From positions 124,001 to 188,000 of the forward strand of contig BCIA01000001.1 of assembly GCA_001599815.1 (NCBI GenBank): 64,000 nt of DNA. The letters run 5' to 3'. A model generated the notes under the pieces. It ran no database searches, had not been told where the DNA came from, and saw only the letters and a list, made by a program, of their open reading frames with translations. Below, one piece after another: positions 9,808 to 21,309 of the stretch. A program made the translations under genes and the position numbers. The stretch is from Furcasterigmium furcatum (Eukaryota; Ascomycota; Sordariomycetes; Glomerellales; Plectosphaerellaceae). Position 1 is the stretch's first letter, and each line of letters begins with the position of its first letter.

Positions 9808-12243
9808 CTAGTTCCAAAGTAACCAATCTTGAAAGGAGTCGGATAGAAAGGCCTGGTACTGTTCTTCGTCGACTTGTGCTTGAGTCGAAAATGTCAGAGA
9901 AGGACCTTCCAGCATTGGGATGTTCAGGCTCAGATCGTCAACTTGATCTACTCTTTGATGGTCTGTACTCAACGAGGGGCCATCAAGGTTGACTTCGTCT
10001 TCTGCTGATGCTGTTGTGTCTGGGGGCAGACCGGCTGACTGTGGAGGTGTTGTCGGCGCTCGTCCAGCCACGTTATCACCCCTGTCGTTGCTAGTAACGG
10101 CGGTGATGTTGAAGAATCTCACAAGCTTTGAACGCATCTCCCCAGCTAGCCTGAAGTCATGAGAGCATTCTCCCAGGACTTTGACGATGAACGGTAGTCT
10201 CTGGTCGCCTTGGGCCCCTTCCTTTCCTGTTTGTATTGTTAGCGGTGGCTGTATACGTTTCGTTCTTCCGCATCACCTGCCTGAAGCCGTTGTAATCGTA
10301 ATCGCAACCATCATCAACGCATATAGGAGGATGATTGGGGGCTTCTGCCCCCCTGACATGTTTCGAATTTGCCGGGTGATCGCGATGACGCTATCGCACG
10401 ACGTAGCGCAAGCATTCTGGGACTGCTGGTTTGGCGGGAACTGTCGAGCTGCTGAAGTATTGATGAAATGGCGGTTCAATGAAAGAACAACGCTGTGATA
10501 GAAAAGACTTGAGGGCGTCAGCTTGCAGCGAGGATCGGGGGGCATCGGAGCAGCCGTACTGTACTAGGAGGATATTGGGCCCCAGTGCTTGTTTGCCGGA
10601 CCATTGACTCCATTGGAAGTATTCTGGCAGTCCCGAGTGCCAACGGCTGAGTCTCAGATTGAACTGCCCGAGGTGGTTGAAGATCGATGACCGGTCTGGC
10701 TTGCCTTTGGCCGCAAAAACAACAGTCATGATATCCTGGAGGATCTCGCCCAGAGCAACCATGTGCCGGAAGCCCATCGTCAGCTGAGGCCGCACCGAGC
10801 CGGTTGTTCTCAGATCATCCAGTCCAAACCAGTCATGGCCCTCTGGGAAATCCCTGAGAAACTGTCAGCAGCCATTAGCCATTCTTGTTCAAGATTCGGC
10901 ACTGACGGCAATTGTTCCATTGGCTCTACCTCCGCATCTGCCTCGACGAGGGAAACTGGTCTTCCCATGTATAAACTTATGAATCTGTGCCCGAATCAGC
11001 TCATGAAACCCGGAACTCTGAGTGGTCTGTTCTACTTGTCCGCAAGATAGCAACCCCAATAGTTTCGTCGCCGGATCTCAAAGTCACTGGGCGTGAGAAT
11101 GGAGTGATCTTTGGACACCCAGCGTCTCGGGTCTCGCTGGAACCCAAGATCTTGGCCCATTCGGAATGCCATTCCTGAGAAACATGGTTTAGAACACAGC
11201 AGCCAAGCGACAGGTAGTCTCTTACCCGAAAAGAGCCAGCCCTTTGACGAGTTGCCTTGCCCAAGCTCGTGGAAAGCCAGACACAGCAGGGCTTGTACAG
11301 TGGTGAACGCCGGTTGACTTAGCTCATGAGATACGATGATTTCTTCGGCACATTTTGCCAGAAGGAACGCCTTTTTCCGAGTCCTTGGACTTGAGGAGTG
11401 TACTGCCCCAAGCGCGCTGAGAGAGTAGAGGAGGGAAAATGACCAGTACTTGCCGCCATGTTCGAATCTGAAATAATCAGCCAAGAAGGCCTCACGGTAA
11501 ACAAACATGAACTGTGGATATTGATGAGTGAAGAATAAAGTTAGAGACTCGTTGATGAGGGCGCTGTCAATGCCCAACGCGGAGGCGAGACGGAGATCGC
11601 TCCAGGCATGGGCAGTAGATACAGCCGCCTGGGGGGCCGGGTCGTCTAGATCGTCGTCCAAGTATACGCTCGTCGGACCATGGTATTGCAGAGCCCCTGA
11701 ATTGGTGTGAATGGGATGGAAGCTTCATAAGATGTACTAGAGTACTAGAGCTCACCTGATGTGCCCTTCTTCAGGGAGCCCACGGGCAGTGGTGAGGGTT
11801 CACTTGACCTCTCATCATCCGGGGGCACTGCGGCCGCAGCCTGTGTTCTTCCAAGGTGATCATCCAAGGTCACTCCGCTCAGGATTGAGTCCCTTTCGTC
11901 GGAACTGGCACACTTGAGCTTCGCGATGAGAGATTCATACCAGGCTAGGCGAGTCTCCAGAGCCGTTACATAGGCGTGGGAGACTGGTCGGCGTCTGCTA
12001 TCTTGGGCGCGGTACTCGCAGCTGATCTTGTGGTGGACGCAATTCGAGCAAGGTTGCTTCCGATCACATTTGATCTGGCCGGTTAGCCGACGCGCCGACG
12101 GCGACTGAGAGAGAGGAGGACGCACCTTGCGCGTTTGGCATCGTCGGCAACTAATAGCGCGTTGGCATCATCATGAAATCTGAGTGGTAGCGAATTTGGG
12201 CTTACGAGAGTCGCTGCAGTGGCGTTTGTTGGGAATGCTCCAT
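9808..12243 (-). CDS. Zn2Cys6 transcription factor with fungal_trans domain
   Basis: Nine exons (12206-12243, 12126-12150, 11756-12074, 11226-11696, 11036-11174, 10907-10984, 10565-10853, 10281-10521, 9808-10226) give 672 residues with consistent phase. The zinc cluster is assembled from three exons: Cys14, 17, 24, 30, 33 and 40 (CX2CX6CX5CX2CX6C). A coiled-coil-like linker follows, then the middle homology region: GWLFSGMAFRMGQDLGFQRD, RRRNYWGCYLADKF and FISLYMGRPVSL. The C-terminal half has LFYHSVVLSLNRHFI and an acidic, Ser/Asp-rich tail ending in DWLLWN. Intron 8 (10227-10280) closes the frame only if it uses a GC donor (CAG|GCAGGT); the GT four bases on puts the tail out of frame. The target is unknown. 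It lies 57 bp from nothing else annotated on its 5' side except a class V PLP enzyme 404 bp away on the same strand. Confidence 0.85.
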
Positions 12244-12647
12244 CGTTCCTCTGGCTTTGGGCCGATGTGCTCTGGTTTGCGGTGGCGGTGCCTGGGTTGA
12301 GTGAGCAGAGGTTTGGATGCTTCGAAGGTGATCAGCAGAGGAGAACACTAGCTTCAGCTTTCAAGCACTATTTACTAGGGGAGTCATGTGATATTACTGG
12401 GACGGGCGCCTCCTAGGGGCCACTAAAGCCCTCTGCCAGAATTAGTATCGAATGGTGCTAACCTCATTCAGCCCGCGGATGACAAGTTCGGGGTTGTTGG
12501 CAATCCTTCAACATCTCTCTTTCACGACGAGGACATGCCGTAGTATGATGAGTGTTACTCCCAGTGTAGATTGATGGCCAACTCGGATGTCTAATTCTTC
12601 TATTTTGAGCTATCAACCGAGACTGACCTCATAGCCGCTGCATCTCC
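12244..12647. other. Intergenic, regulator promoter and PLP-enzyme 3' UTR
   Basis: About 400 bp between two minus-strand genes. No gene is seen. It must include the promoter of the Zn2Cys6 regulator. Confidence 0.45.
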
Positions 12648-13943
12648 TCAAACCTTTGGGATGCCCTTGGTCAAGCCGCGCGACACCGATCGAGCGAATG
12701 CCTCTACATCCTGAACGGAGTTATAGAACCCGAACGACACCCGAACACCACGGCGGTAGTGTGTGACGTAAACATGATCTTTCTCGAAATGCGACTTCCA
12801 ATCCGAATGGAGAAGTTCAACGATGTAGATGTGCGGTGAGCGTTCTCGGGCAGACCTGCTCCCCACCACTTCCACTCCGAGATGTTCCAGCCGGTTGATG
12901 AGCTCTCTCCCCAAAGCCCTGTAGTGGTTTTCGAGCTTGTGCATGCCAATTTCATCCATGAGAGAAAGGGATGCGCCGAGCGCCACTGCCGAGATCAAGG
13001 ACAGGTTGAGATGTGCGTATCTCTGCGTGGTAGGGTGGTACTGAACTTCCGCTCGTGCCACCAGGTCTGGTTGTAGATTGGCAATTGCCCCGGCACCGAC
13101 CATGGGAGGAGTAGTTTTGAGGTCTCCCAAAACATCTTCGTTGATGTAAAGGGCACCCAGTCCAGTTGGGCACCCCAGAGCCTTGTGTGTGCCGAAAGCA
13201 GCGGCGGAGACATTCCACTCAGCAAGGTTGATGGGCGCTGCACCAATATGCTGTGTCATGTCCACGAGGACGTGGATGCCGCGAGGCCGAAAGACAGCCG
13301 AGATGTCGCCAACGTCGTTGAGCTGACCGGAGTGGAACATGACCGAGGAAATGCCAACGCACCTGGTCCGGTCGTCGACATACGGGAGGAACGTTTCGCT
13401 GTTGGCAAAGTCGACTTTCTCATCCGGGATTCGACGAACCTCCAGACCGGCATCTCTCAGGGCAAGCCAGCCGTAGACATGATGCGGGTGCTCGCCCTCC
13501 AGGACCACGACGTTATCTCCAGGGGAGAACTTGATTGATCGCTGAAAAAGATTCAATCCTTCTGTCGTGTCCCTCGTGAACGCCAGAGTAGATGGGGGGA
13601 CCTGCAGGTGCTTGGCGAGGGCTGTATGCGCTGCCGCCGTTTGGGCTATCCAGTTGGCTTTGGGATGGGGATGGGCGACTGCTTGCATGAGGAATCGATC
13701 GAGGGCCTCCTTAACTCTGAGGTTCATGACAGCCTGATAGCCCGAGTTGACGTGCGTGACGGCGTCCAGTTCGAGGGCAGGTGCCAATGCTCGATACTGG
13801 GCCGTGAGAGACGCCGGGAACAGCTGAAAACTCTCACTTGTCGCTGGAACATTGCCGATGGTAAGATGCGGCACCGCCTTGTCGCTTTTCGCGGCGGCAT
13901 GGCCATCAGTCGCGGCGGTCGATAGAATGGCGGATGGACTCAT
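12648..13943 (-). CDS. Class V-fold PLP enzyme (cysteine desulfurase/isopenicillin N epimerase-like)
   Basis: A single exon. The start at 13943 (MSPSAILS) gives 431 residues; an ATG at 14009 would add 22 residues without family features and would place the start only 44 bp from the CATAAAAG box. Motifs of the class V aminotransferase fold are in order: a HVNSGYQAVM substrate-side region, EHPHHVYGW (equivalent of the EHHSN block), VDMTQHIGA with the pyridine-binding Asp at about 228, and GTHKALGCPTG with the Schiff-base Lys at about 254. The family includes cysteine desulfurases, hercynylcysteine sulfoxide lyases, isopenicillin N epimerases and LolT-type cyclases. I cannot choose among them. 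It is head-to-head with amino-acid permease 1. Confidence 0.82.
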   Translation of the reverse strand: MSPSAILSTAATDGHAAAKSDKAVPHLTIGNVPATSESFQLFPASLTAQYRALAPALELDAVTHVNSGYQAVMNLRVKEALDRFLMQAVAHPHPKANWIAQTAAAHTALAKHLQVPPSTLAFTRDTTEGLNLFQRSIKFSPGDNVVVLEGEHPHHVYGWLALRDAGLEVRRIPDEKVDFANSETFLPYVDDRTRCVGISSVMFHSGQLNDVGDISAVFRPRGIHVLVDMTQHIGAAPINLAEWNVSAAAFGTHKALGCPTGLGALYINEDVLGDLKTTPPMVGAGAIANLQPDLVARAEVQYHPTTQRYAHLNLSLISAVALGASLSLMDEIGMHKLENHYRALGRELINRLEHLGVEVVGSRSARERSPHIYIVELLHSDWKSHFEKDHVYVTHYRRGVRVSFGFYNSVQDVEAFARSVSRGLTKGIPKV

Positions 13944-14052
13944 GATGGGCAAGGCTTTCCGTCTCTGACTTGGTGTGGCGGAATAACAATCAGCAGGCTT
14001 CTTCTGCAAGGATGCATTCGTTAAGAATCATCTTGATCCCTGAGGACCCTGG

Positions 14053-14060
14053 CTTTTATG
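14053..14060 (-). promoter_or_regulatory. TATA-like box of the class V PLP enzyme
   Basis: CATAAAAG on the minus strand lies about 110 bp before the ATG at 13943. This distance favours that start over the ATG at 14009. Confidence 0.4.
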
Positions 14061-14417
14061 TGTGGTCTCTCCAGGCCCCTGCGGAGGGCGACGTCCGCGA
14101 TCATCCATCAACGGACGACCATGTGCGCGCGGGTTTCAACCACCGCTTCCACAGTGTTCCCACGAGAACATGCCCGCCCCCAGGTCGGGACCAGGTGCAA
14201 TGACTCGGCGCACCCGCTGGAGCAGCTCTTCGATTCGTCCGGACATGGACCGCCGCGATAGGAGGTACCCGCTGGACGATTCCCGCCCCCGCATCCGCAA
14301 TCGCTCCCCACATTCCATGATAGCAGGCGGCTGTGTTGCTGCCGATAGTGAGGGTAATCTGATGGAAGCGATTCATGATAGCGAGGCCGCCCTTAGCGTA
14401 GAGCGTTGAATCGAAAG

Positions 14418-14425
14418 TATAAAAA
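14418..14425 (+). promoter_or_regulatory. TATA-like box of permease 1
   Basis: TATAAAAA lies about 140 bp before the ATG at 14565. Confidence 0.45.
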
Positions 14426-14564
14426 CAATCTGGATTCTCTTCTCCCAAGGACTTGACCAAACTGATGGATCATCGATCAAGGCACGACCACTTCGTTGCC
14501 CTCCAAACACACACTCTCGGCCATCAAAGCCTATCAACTGTTCTTTGTCCAGCATTTTACGGCC

Positions 14565-16503
14565 ATGGAATCCCCTTCAGCAGAAATGAAGTCTCCGGCA
14601 GACCTGGAGCGCGAGCCAAGCAGTGCCCAGGGCCAGATCCTCTCCGCCACTGACACCCATCAAACCTTGCAGCGGAACTTCAAGTCTCGCCAAGTGAACA
14701 TGCTCGCCATTGCTGGTGCCATCGGAACCGGACTTATCATCGGTTCAGGGGCTGGCTTAAGTCACGGTGGCCCTGCAAGCCTCTTCATCGCATACAGCGT
14801 CACGGGGGCCATCATCTACTTTGTCATGACGGCCCTGGGCGAGATGGCTTCGCTTCTGCCCACGGATCAGGGCTTCAACGGCTACGCCACGCGTTTCGTG
14901 GACCCAGCACTCGGGTAAGGAGGTCCCACTGACGGATCAATTCGGACGCAGCAATGGGCATATGTTGACGTCGATGACTAGATTCGCCACAGGTTGGAAC
15001 TACTTCTTCAAGTACGCCATCGTGCTGCCAAACAACCTCACTGCCGCCGGATTGATCATCCAATATTGGAGACCCGACTTAAACGTGGCCATCTGGGTCA
15101 CTGTCTTCTCAGTTGTGGTAATTGCCATCAATGTAAGTCTGCTTCCAGTCATCCTGCGCTCGCAATAGCTACCACTATCTGGCACCCGCTGACCACACAA
15201 ATCGCTGTCAAGGTCCTCCAAGTCGGCGGCTTTGGCGAAGCCGAGTTCATTCTATCTTCCATGAAGATCATCGTTCTGGTCACTGTCATGATCGTCTGCC
15301 TTGTGGTGTCGCTTGGCGGCGCCCCGGCTCACGGCCGCATCGGCTTCGGCTACTGGGACAACCCAGGAGCGTTCGCCGAGTATCTCCAGGAGGGCGGGCT
15401 TGGTCGCTTCCTCGGCTTCTGGGCATGCATGGTCCAGGCCTGCTTCGCTTACACCGGCACAGAGGTGGTCGGGGCGGCCTTTGGAGAAACGCCCAACCCG
15501 CGCAGAAACATCCCCAAGGCGATCAAGCAGACTCTCTGGCGGATCTGTGTCTTTTACATTGTCGGAGTTCTTGTGCTCGGCATGGCCGTGCCGCATGACA
15601 ACGAAAGGCTCGTCGGCGCCACCAAGGCGAAAACAAGTGCCGCTGCTTCTCCCTATGTCATCGCGATGACTCTCGGCGGAATAGGCGTCTTGCCAGATAT
15701 CGTCAACGCCGGCTTGCTCGTTTTCGTCATTAGTGCGGCAAACACCGGTAAGTAAATCTCCCCCAGGTCATCATGCCACGGATGCTAATCGTCCTTGGCA
15801 ACAGATATCTATGTTGGTGCCCGAACACTCTACTCTCTCGCGAAAGACGGCCATGCGCCCAAGATCTTTCTGTACACAACGAATAAGGGAGTTCCCATGT
15901 ATGGAGTCGTCGCAACGTCTCTCTTCTGCCTCCTGGCGTACATGAACGTGAACAGGTCGGCATCCACTGTGTTCGGCTACTTCGTCAGCTTGGTGACCGT
16001 CTTCGGAACGATAAACTGGATCAATATTCTTGTTTCCTACGTATCGTTCCATCGCGGAATGCGGGCTCAAGGCATGAAACGCAGCGAGATGCCTTACCGA
16101 GGACCGTTCCAGCCCTATGGTGCCTGGTTTGCTCTGGGGCTCACCATTCTCATCACTTTCTTCAATGGTAAGTAGGGGTCCTTCATTCTCCTGGCAGAAA
16201 TCCCCGGCAGTCGAGCGATACTAAACAGGTACTCCCTCAGGTTACAATTCCTTCATGCCCAATTTCAATCCGGCTACGTTTACGACCTGCTACATTGGAA
16301 TTGCGATTTACATCATCAATATCACGGGGTGGAAGCTCCTCAAAGGAACGAAGAGGGTGAAGGCTCACGAGATGGATCTCGTTACTGGGCGCCGGGAGTT
16401 CGAAGAGATGGAAGAAAGGGCGCGACTCGAGGAATCTGGCAAGGAGAACGTCAGGGAAAAGGTGGCCAAAATCCTTCGACTGAGAAATTCATCGAAGAAC
16501 TGA
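14565..16503 (+). CDS. Amino-acid permease 1 (APC superfamily, fungal AAT type)
   Basis: Five exons (14565-14914, 14982-15132, 15213-15747, 15805-16167, 16241-16503) give 553 residues. The N-terminal tail of about 45 residues is hydrophilic. It is followed by the AAT signature in helix 1 (AIGTGLIIGSGAGLSHGGP) and about 12 membrane segments including ATGWNYFFKY, FTGTEVV-type (here YTGTEVVGAAFGETPNP) and the IPYRGP-like MPYRGPFQPYG loop. The cytosolic C-terminus carries KRVKAHEMDLVTGRREFEE, which is usual for fungal general and specialised amino-acid permeases. It imports amino acids with protons at the plasma membrane; the substrate is unknown. It is paralogous to permease 2 at 18635-20652 and divergent from the class V PLP enzyme. 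Confidence 0.9.
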
Positions 16504-16779
16504 GCTGTTTTCTAGTTGCGGAAGCTCTTTCACTTTTGAGTCCATGTCTTCATGGCGGACGGGATGCCGGAGAGTGCGCGTGCGCGACGGTCACAAAGGC
16601 TAGTGGGAGAGAGATGTCAATTGAGTGCTGGAAGATGTCGAACCTGATATTGGCTATGTTTTGGACAACATCGCAGCACTTGTCTCTTCAATCTCAAAGG
16701 TCGCCAGAGATCATCCTCTTCTCCTCGTTGCCTTCTTCGAGAACATTGATGACAACTTTCGGACCCGAAGAGCCCCGCT

Positions 16780-17740
16780 TCAGTTCAGGCACTGGGAGTA
16801 CCACGGGTTGGAAACCCTGCAAGTTCCCTGTGCGCAGCATGTCGGACCAGTCCAGCCGTTTCCTCCGCACTGACCCCAGAGCGCCTGGCAGGACGGCGAC
16901 GGCGTGTTAGTGGGAGGGGGGACAGGGGGGCCTTGGGTGGTGGTGGTTCCCGGAGGGTTGCCGGACGAGGTCAGCCTCTCCCTGACAAAGGCCAGGGCTT
17001 GCTGCCCGTAGACGCCCTGGTAGCCCTGGTGGACGTCGTGGTTGTTGCCGTTGCAGCAGTATGGGTCAGGGGAGTCGCAATAATTGCGAATTCTCGATCC
17101 TCCTCCGCCGTGGCAAGTGAATCCGGCAGGCCGGGCCGCGAACTAGACGAACATGCAACTCAGCAGATGCCTCAGAGGCGTTAAGGGAGGGACTTACACC
17201 CTGGGTGGTGCAGGAGCCAACATTGTACGGGAGTCCTGCTCGATATCTTGGATTGCCATAGAGAATGACGGCTTTGACCGCGGCATGGGCGCTGGCGGTA
17301 AGGGGAGAGGCAGTGTTCGTGATGCCGGCGCCGCTGTCTGCGCCTCCGCAGAACGAGTTGTCAAAGATCTGTCCTCCCTGGGAGTACCCGACGACCGCGA
17401 TGTTGGTGTTCGGGCACCTCTGATGGAAGCTGTTGATGGCAGTCGTCACGGCTTGGGTGCCAGCCCGGACAGAGTCGCCGTACGCGATGCCGCCGCAAGA
17501 CGACTGGCCGCCACACGCCGGGTAGTTGATGGCCTCGGCCGTGGCCCCAGGGAAGGCGCTGAGGATGGCGTTGACCAGGCCGGCGGCCGAACCATATCCA
17601 GAAGAGACGGTGGTCTCGCGAGCTCCGAAGACATGGACCTGTGGGCAACTCTGGCGGACCTCAATAGAGGCCGCCGAAGCGGAGCCCAGTAGGCTTAGGG
17701 AGGCCACAAGGCCGGCAATAACCGTATCGCAAGTGCGCAT
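16780..17740 (-). CDS. Secreted acetylxylan esterase (CE5) with C-terminal CBM1
   Basis: Exons 17198-17740 and 16780-17142 flank a 55-bp intron and give 301 residues. A signal peptide covers about residues 1-23. The cutinase-fold CE5 domain starts at CPQVHVFGARETT. The nucleophile Ser120 lies in GYSQG, Asp207 in DSPDPYC and His219 in NHDVHQGY, completing the triad. Sequence around the catalytic site (NYPACGGQ, NTASPLTA, YNVGSCTTQG) is of the acetylxylan-esterase rather than cutinase type. A Pro/Thr-rich linker (about 236-260) leads to a complete CBM1 (about 262-301: WGQCGG, GPTCC, NPWYSQCL) for cellulose binding. It removes acetyl groups from plant xylan. The family is normally under xylan induction and glucose repression. 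Confidence 0.93.
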
Positions 17741-17818
17741 TCTGATGATCAGATAAACCTGAAGCTTTGACTGGGGTTGAGGACCAAGACCGTTGACAGA
17801 TCCAGTTCCCACGACAGG

Positions 17819-17825
17819 TTTTATA
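17819..17825 (-). promoter_or_regulatory. TATA box of the acetylxylan esterase
   Basis: TATAAAA on the minus strand lies about 80 bp before the ATG at 17740. Confidence 0.5.
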
Positions 17826-18145
17826 CCCACGGGTCATCCAAACTAGAACCAAGCTTTCCGGGGTCCATCACCCATTCTCGTCTCTCCGCAGATGCATTCA
17901 GCTCCCTTCGACATACTCCGCGGCCCCGGTTACATTCCATTCGCCCGCTGACATTAGTCCTTGGGTGAAATAGATTGTATATGACATGAATTATACGCTT
18001 GTGACCCCGGGTTTGCCTGCCCGCGGCGCTTTGAAGTGACAGAAGGGGGATCTCCTCGCGAATATTTATTAAGGATCCCACAACTCGCCTCATTTCAGGC
18101 CGTGGGCTGGCGGGGAACGGATCTGCTAGTCAACGGAAGTTGTAA

Positions 18146-18152
18146 TTTAGCC
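18146..18152 (-). promoter_or_regulatory. Candidate XlnR/XYR1-type site (GGCTAAA)
   Basis: GGCTAAA on the esterase strand lies about 400 bp upstream of its start. It matches the published XlnR/XYR1 core, but a hexamer or heptamer this short can occur by chance. Confidence 0.3.
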
Positions 18153-18627
18153 TGAATGCCTCCGCGATGTTTGGGAGCTACGCTCAAATGAGCCGCAAGT
18201 CCTGCTTCCGAGAGCCTACCTTGGCCATCAGGCTATGGATGATAATAGCCTTGATTGGGTGTGGAGCCGATCCTTGATTCAGACTTCACCCGGAGTTAAC
18301 CCCGACTTCAGCTTTCGGGTCTGGTGCATTGATGCGACGCTGGAAGGCATCTTAATACTGCTGGAAAGTGATATCAGGCCATGTCAGTGGTTTCGTGGGT
18401 GGTTTGCGTCTGCTTTTGGCTTGGTGATGCACAGAGGCTGATAATGAGTCGCACATGGCCTCGTTTCTCCGACTTCGCGAACATGATGTGGCCCATGGCT
18501 CGAAAGATTTTTGATCTAGACAGGTTGTCGTGCTTCTAAGAAGATCTTTCTCTGTGTACCTCTGAGAGCTCAAATGCATTCTCAGATGCCGGCCAGTTTG
18601 AGACCCGTGTCCTGCGGATCCCTGATC

Positions 18628-18640
18628 TTAGCCTTTAGCC
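18628..18640 (-). promoter_or_regulatory. Tandem GGCTAA repeat overlapping the permease 2 stop
   Basis: GGCTAAAGGCTAA on the minus strand holds two copies of the XlnR/XYR1-type core 7 bp apart, about 890 bp upstream of the esterase ATG. It includes the TAA of permease 2, so coding constraint may also explain part of it. Confidence 0.25.
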
Positions 18641-20652
18641 TCTCCTCGTGAGCGTTCTGAGAACGGTTTTCCAGAATCCCTCTTTCCACTCCTGGTCGGC
18701 GGTACTCTCCACTTCCTCAAAATACCTCCGTCCAGAAATCAAGTCTACCTCTCCAGCCTTGATTCGCCTCGTGCCGTGAAGGATCTTCCACAGAATAAGG
18801 TTGAAACAAAAAACGACGACACCGAGGTATTTCAGTATAAAAACATCCACTTGGAAATGTGGGATGAAAGCATCATATCCTTGGCCGAGTCAGTAGACGA
18901 GCAAAGCAGTAGATCAGAATACGTACCACTGAAGACAATAACGAGACACGAGATGAATAAGGCATAATAAGACCCGTAGGGCTGAAATTTGGCAATGTAA
19001 GGGAGGCTCCGGATGTCGACGCCCTGGGCAGTGAGGGCCCTGCGGAAGGAGATGTGCGACACGGATATAGCAAGCCAGTTGAGCACGGCAAAGATAGTGA
19101 AGAGGTTGACGAAGTATTGAAAGACGGTCGAGGAGGACTTTGCAGCATTCAAATAGGCAAGGGTGATGAAGGACGCCGCCATCGCCACAGCCCAGATTGG
19201 ATTTCCGCTTTTCGTTAAAGTCCGGGCGAAGATCGCAGGCGCCTGCTTGTCCTTGGCTAAGCCATACAGTGAGCGCGAAGCGCAATAAATATCTATAAAT
19301 AGGACTTAGGAACAGACGTAAAAACGCAGATTGATCGTCCGGAGGGATAGACTTACCAGAGCTGGCTGCACTTAACGTAAAGACCAGAAGTGATGCATTG
19401 ATGATATCGGGGAAGACCTTGATGCCAGCAATAGACGCCGCAATAACAAAGGGGGAAGCGGCTGAAAGACTACGTTAGTGAAAAAGCCATGGAAGGGGGT
19501 TGTTCATTCTAGGAGCCGTCATTCAGTCCCTCTGTCTTGCGAAAGAACGTACCTGCACTCGTCCTCTGCTTGGTAGCACCCAGTAGCTGGGGGTGGTTGT
19601 ACGGCACTGACATGCCGAGCACGAGGACTCCGAGGATGTAGAAGCAGGAAATCCTCCAAAAGGTCTGCCTAACGGCTCGGGGAATATTCTTTCGTGGGTT
19701 CGGGGTCTCTCCGAAGGTCTGTCGACATGGCATCTTGTCAGTGTTGATACGAAGGCAAAGGGGGGAGGGACGCTTACCATCCCAACAACTTCTGTCCCCG
19801 TGAAGGCAAAGCAGGCCTGGCAAATACAGGCCCAAAATCCAAGAAATCGACCTAGGGCACTATCGTCGACGAGATAAGAGGCGAAGGCGCCGGGGTCATT
19901 CCAGTACCGGAACCCTGCTCGGTCTTTGTTGGGAGCTCCGCCGAGAGCTGAAACCAGACAGGTCATGATCATCGTCGCCATGACTGCGACCTTGATCGTG
20001 CCGAGCCAAAACTCGGTTTCTCCGAACTTACTGACGTGGAACAGCTTTCAGAAAATATATTAACAGAGACTTGGGAAGCAGCAGCGTTGATATCCTTACG
20101 TTAATAGTAATAACCGCTGTGCCGAACACCGTGATCCAGATCGCAACATTAAGATCTGGTCTCCAAAATTGGATAATAAGGCCAGCGGCGGTAAGGTTTG
20201 TCGGTGTTGCAACGCAGTACTTGAAGAAGTAGTTCCAGCCAGTAGCGAATCTATCAGTTTCGGTCAGGGTCAGCAAATAGAATTCTCAGGCGAGTGCGCT
20301 GGTTTCCATACCCAAATGCAGGGTCAACGAGACGTGTCGCGTAGCCCCCGAAGCCCTTACTCATAGGCAAATATGCAGCCATCTCTCCGAGGCCAGTCAT
20401 TACGAAGAACACAGCCGCTCCGATCATAAGGTAGGCCGTCAAGAGGCTCCCCGGGCCGCCTCGAGATAGAGCCGAACCAGATCCAATGACCAGGCCTGTC
20501 CCAATGGCGCAGGCAATGGAGAACATGAACACCTGGCGTGGCTTGAATTCGCGGCGTAGCTCATTGCCCGCGTCTTGCTCGGGGACCTCTGTCCTCGAAT
20601 CTTGTGGAACCAAGTGGTCAGGGGCTTTTTCGTCTGCCAGTGAGTTTTCCAT
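18635..20652 (-). CDS. Amino-acid permease 2 (APC superfamily, AAT type), paralogue of permease 1
   Basis: Seven exons (20312-20652, 20100-20250, 19778-20044, 19553-19718, 19357-19461, 18927-19292, 18635-18879) give 546 residues with continuous phase. It has the same order of elements as permease 1: helix-1 motif AIGTGLVIGSGSALSRGGP, ATGWNYFFKYCV, FTGTEVVGM, FGETPNPRKNIP, DIYCASRSLYGLAKD and a charged tail RRIKAGEVDLISGRRYFEE. Four intron positions and phases match permease 1; two more introns (after EVVGM and within TSAG) exist only here. It probably imports an amino acid with protons at the plasma membrane. It is transcribed away from the class III aminotransferase 657 bp upstream. Confidence 0.9.
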
Positions 20653-21309
20653 GACGATGGATGCCGGTGACTAACAAAGGAACTTGGGAAATGGTAGGTA
20701 TTAGATAGCAGAGAGTAGAATTGTCTTTCGGGATAGTTGACCTGCGGGATGGCGAATAAATCACAATGAGAGAAGGGAAGTTCGTTGGCTTAATGAATTT
20801 ATGTTGCCATCAACTCCACCACTGTCGCGCAGAGATCTACCCCAGGAAAAGGACGGCGCCACAATGCTTGATTCCCACTCGTACTTGGGGATCATCTCCC
20901 GAGGGTTTGAGAGAAGCTGCCGAAGATAGGACATCCCGAGATCGGTTCGCAGGAGCGAAGTCTGCCCAGATCAAGACCGAGGTCAACATTCTGCGGATCC
21001 ACCGATGAAGATGCTCGACTGACTCGTGTGGATGTTGGCTAGATTTGCATATCGATCGTTCTGCTTGGGGACTAGCAGAGCCGCCTCAACGTGGAGACCC
21101 GAAGCTTTCGGGCCGAACGTTGCACCTCACAACTCGGCGAGCAGCTGGAGAATACCCGACGCCCATGAGGTTTATACTGGCTCTTGGACGCCATCTCGAC
21201 CGAACAGGGAATTACAGGCCTTCAAATACTCCGGTACTATTTCTTTTCATAGACGTCATCTCAACCCTCTATCGCAATTCTCGACAGCAGCCATCGCTCG
21301 GAGCCCATC
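20653..21309. other. Bidirectional promoter between permease 2 and aminotransferase
   Basis: A 657-bp gap between divergent genes. Open frames here are short and have no domain character. Confidence 0.45.

Larger units (their letters stand above)
13944..14564. other. Bidirectional promoter between PLP enzyme and permease 1
   Basis: A 621-bp intergenic region between divergently transcribed genes, with a TATA-like box near each end. No gene is seen. Such an arrangement allows shared regulation. Confidence 0.5.
17741..18634. other. Promoter region of the acetylxylan esterase
   Basis: An 894-bp gap upstream of the esterase and downstream of permease 2. No gene is seen. It carries a TATA box and candidate GGCTAA-type elements listed separately. 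Confidence 0.45.
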
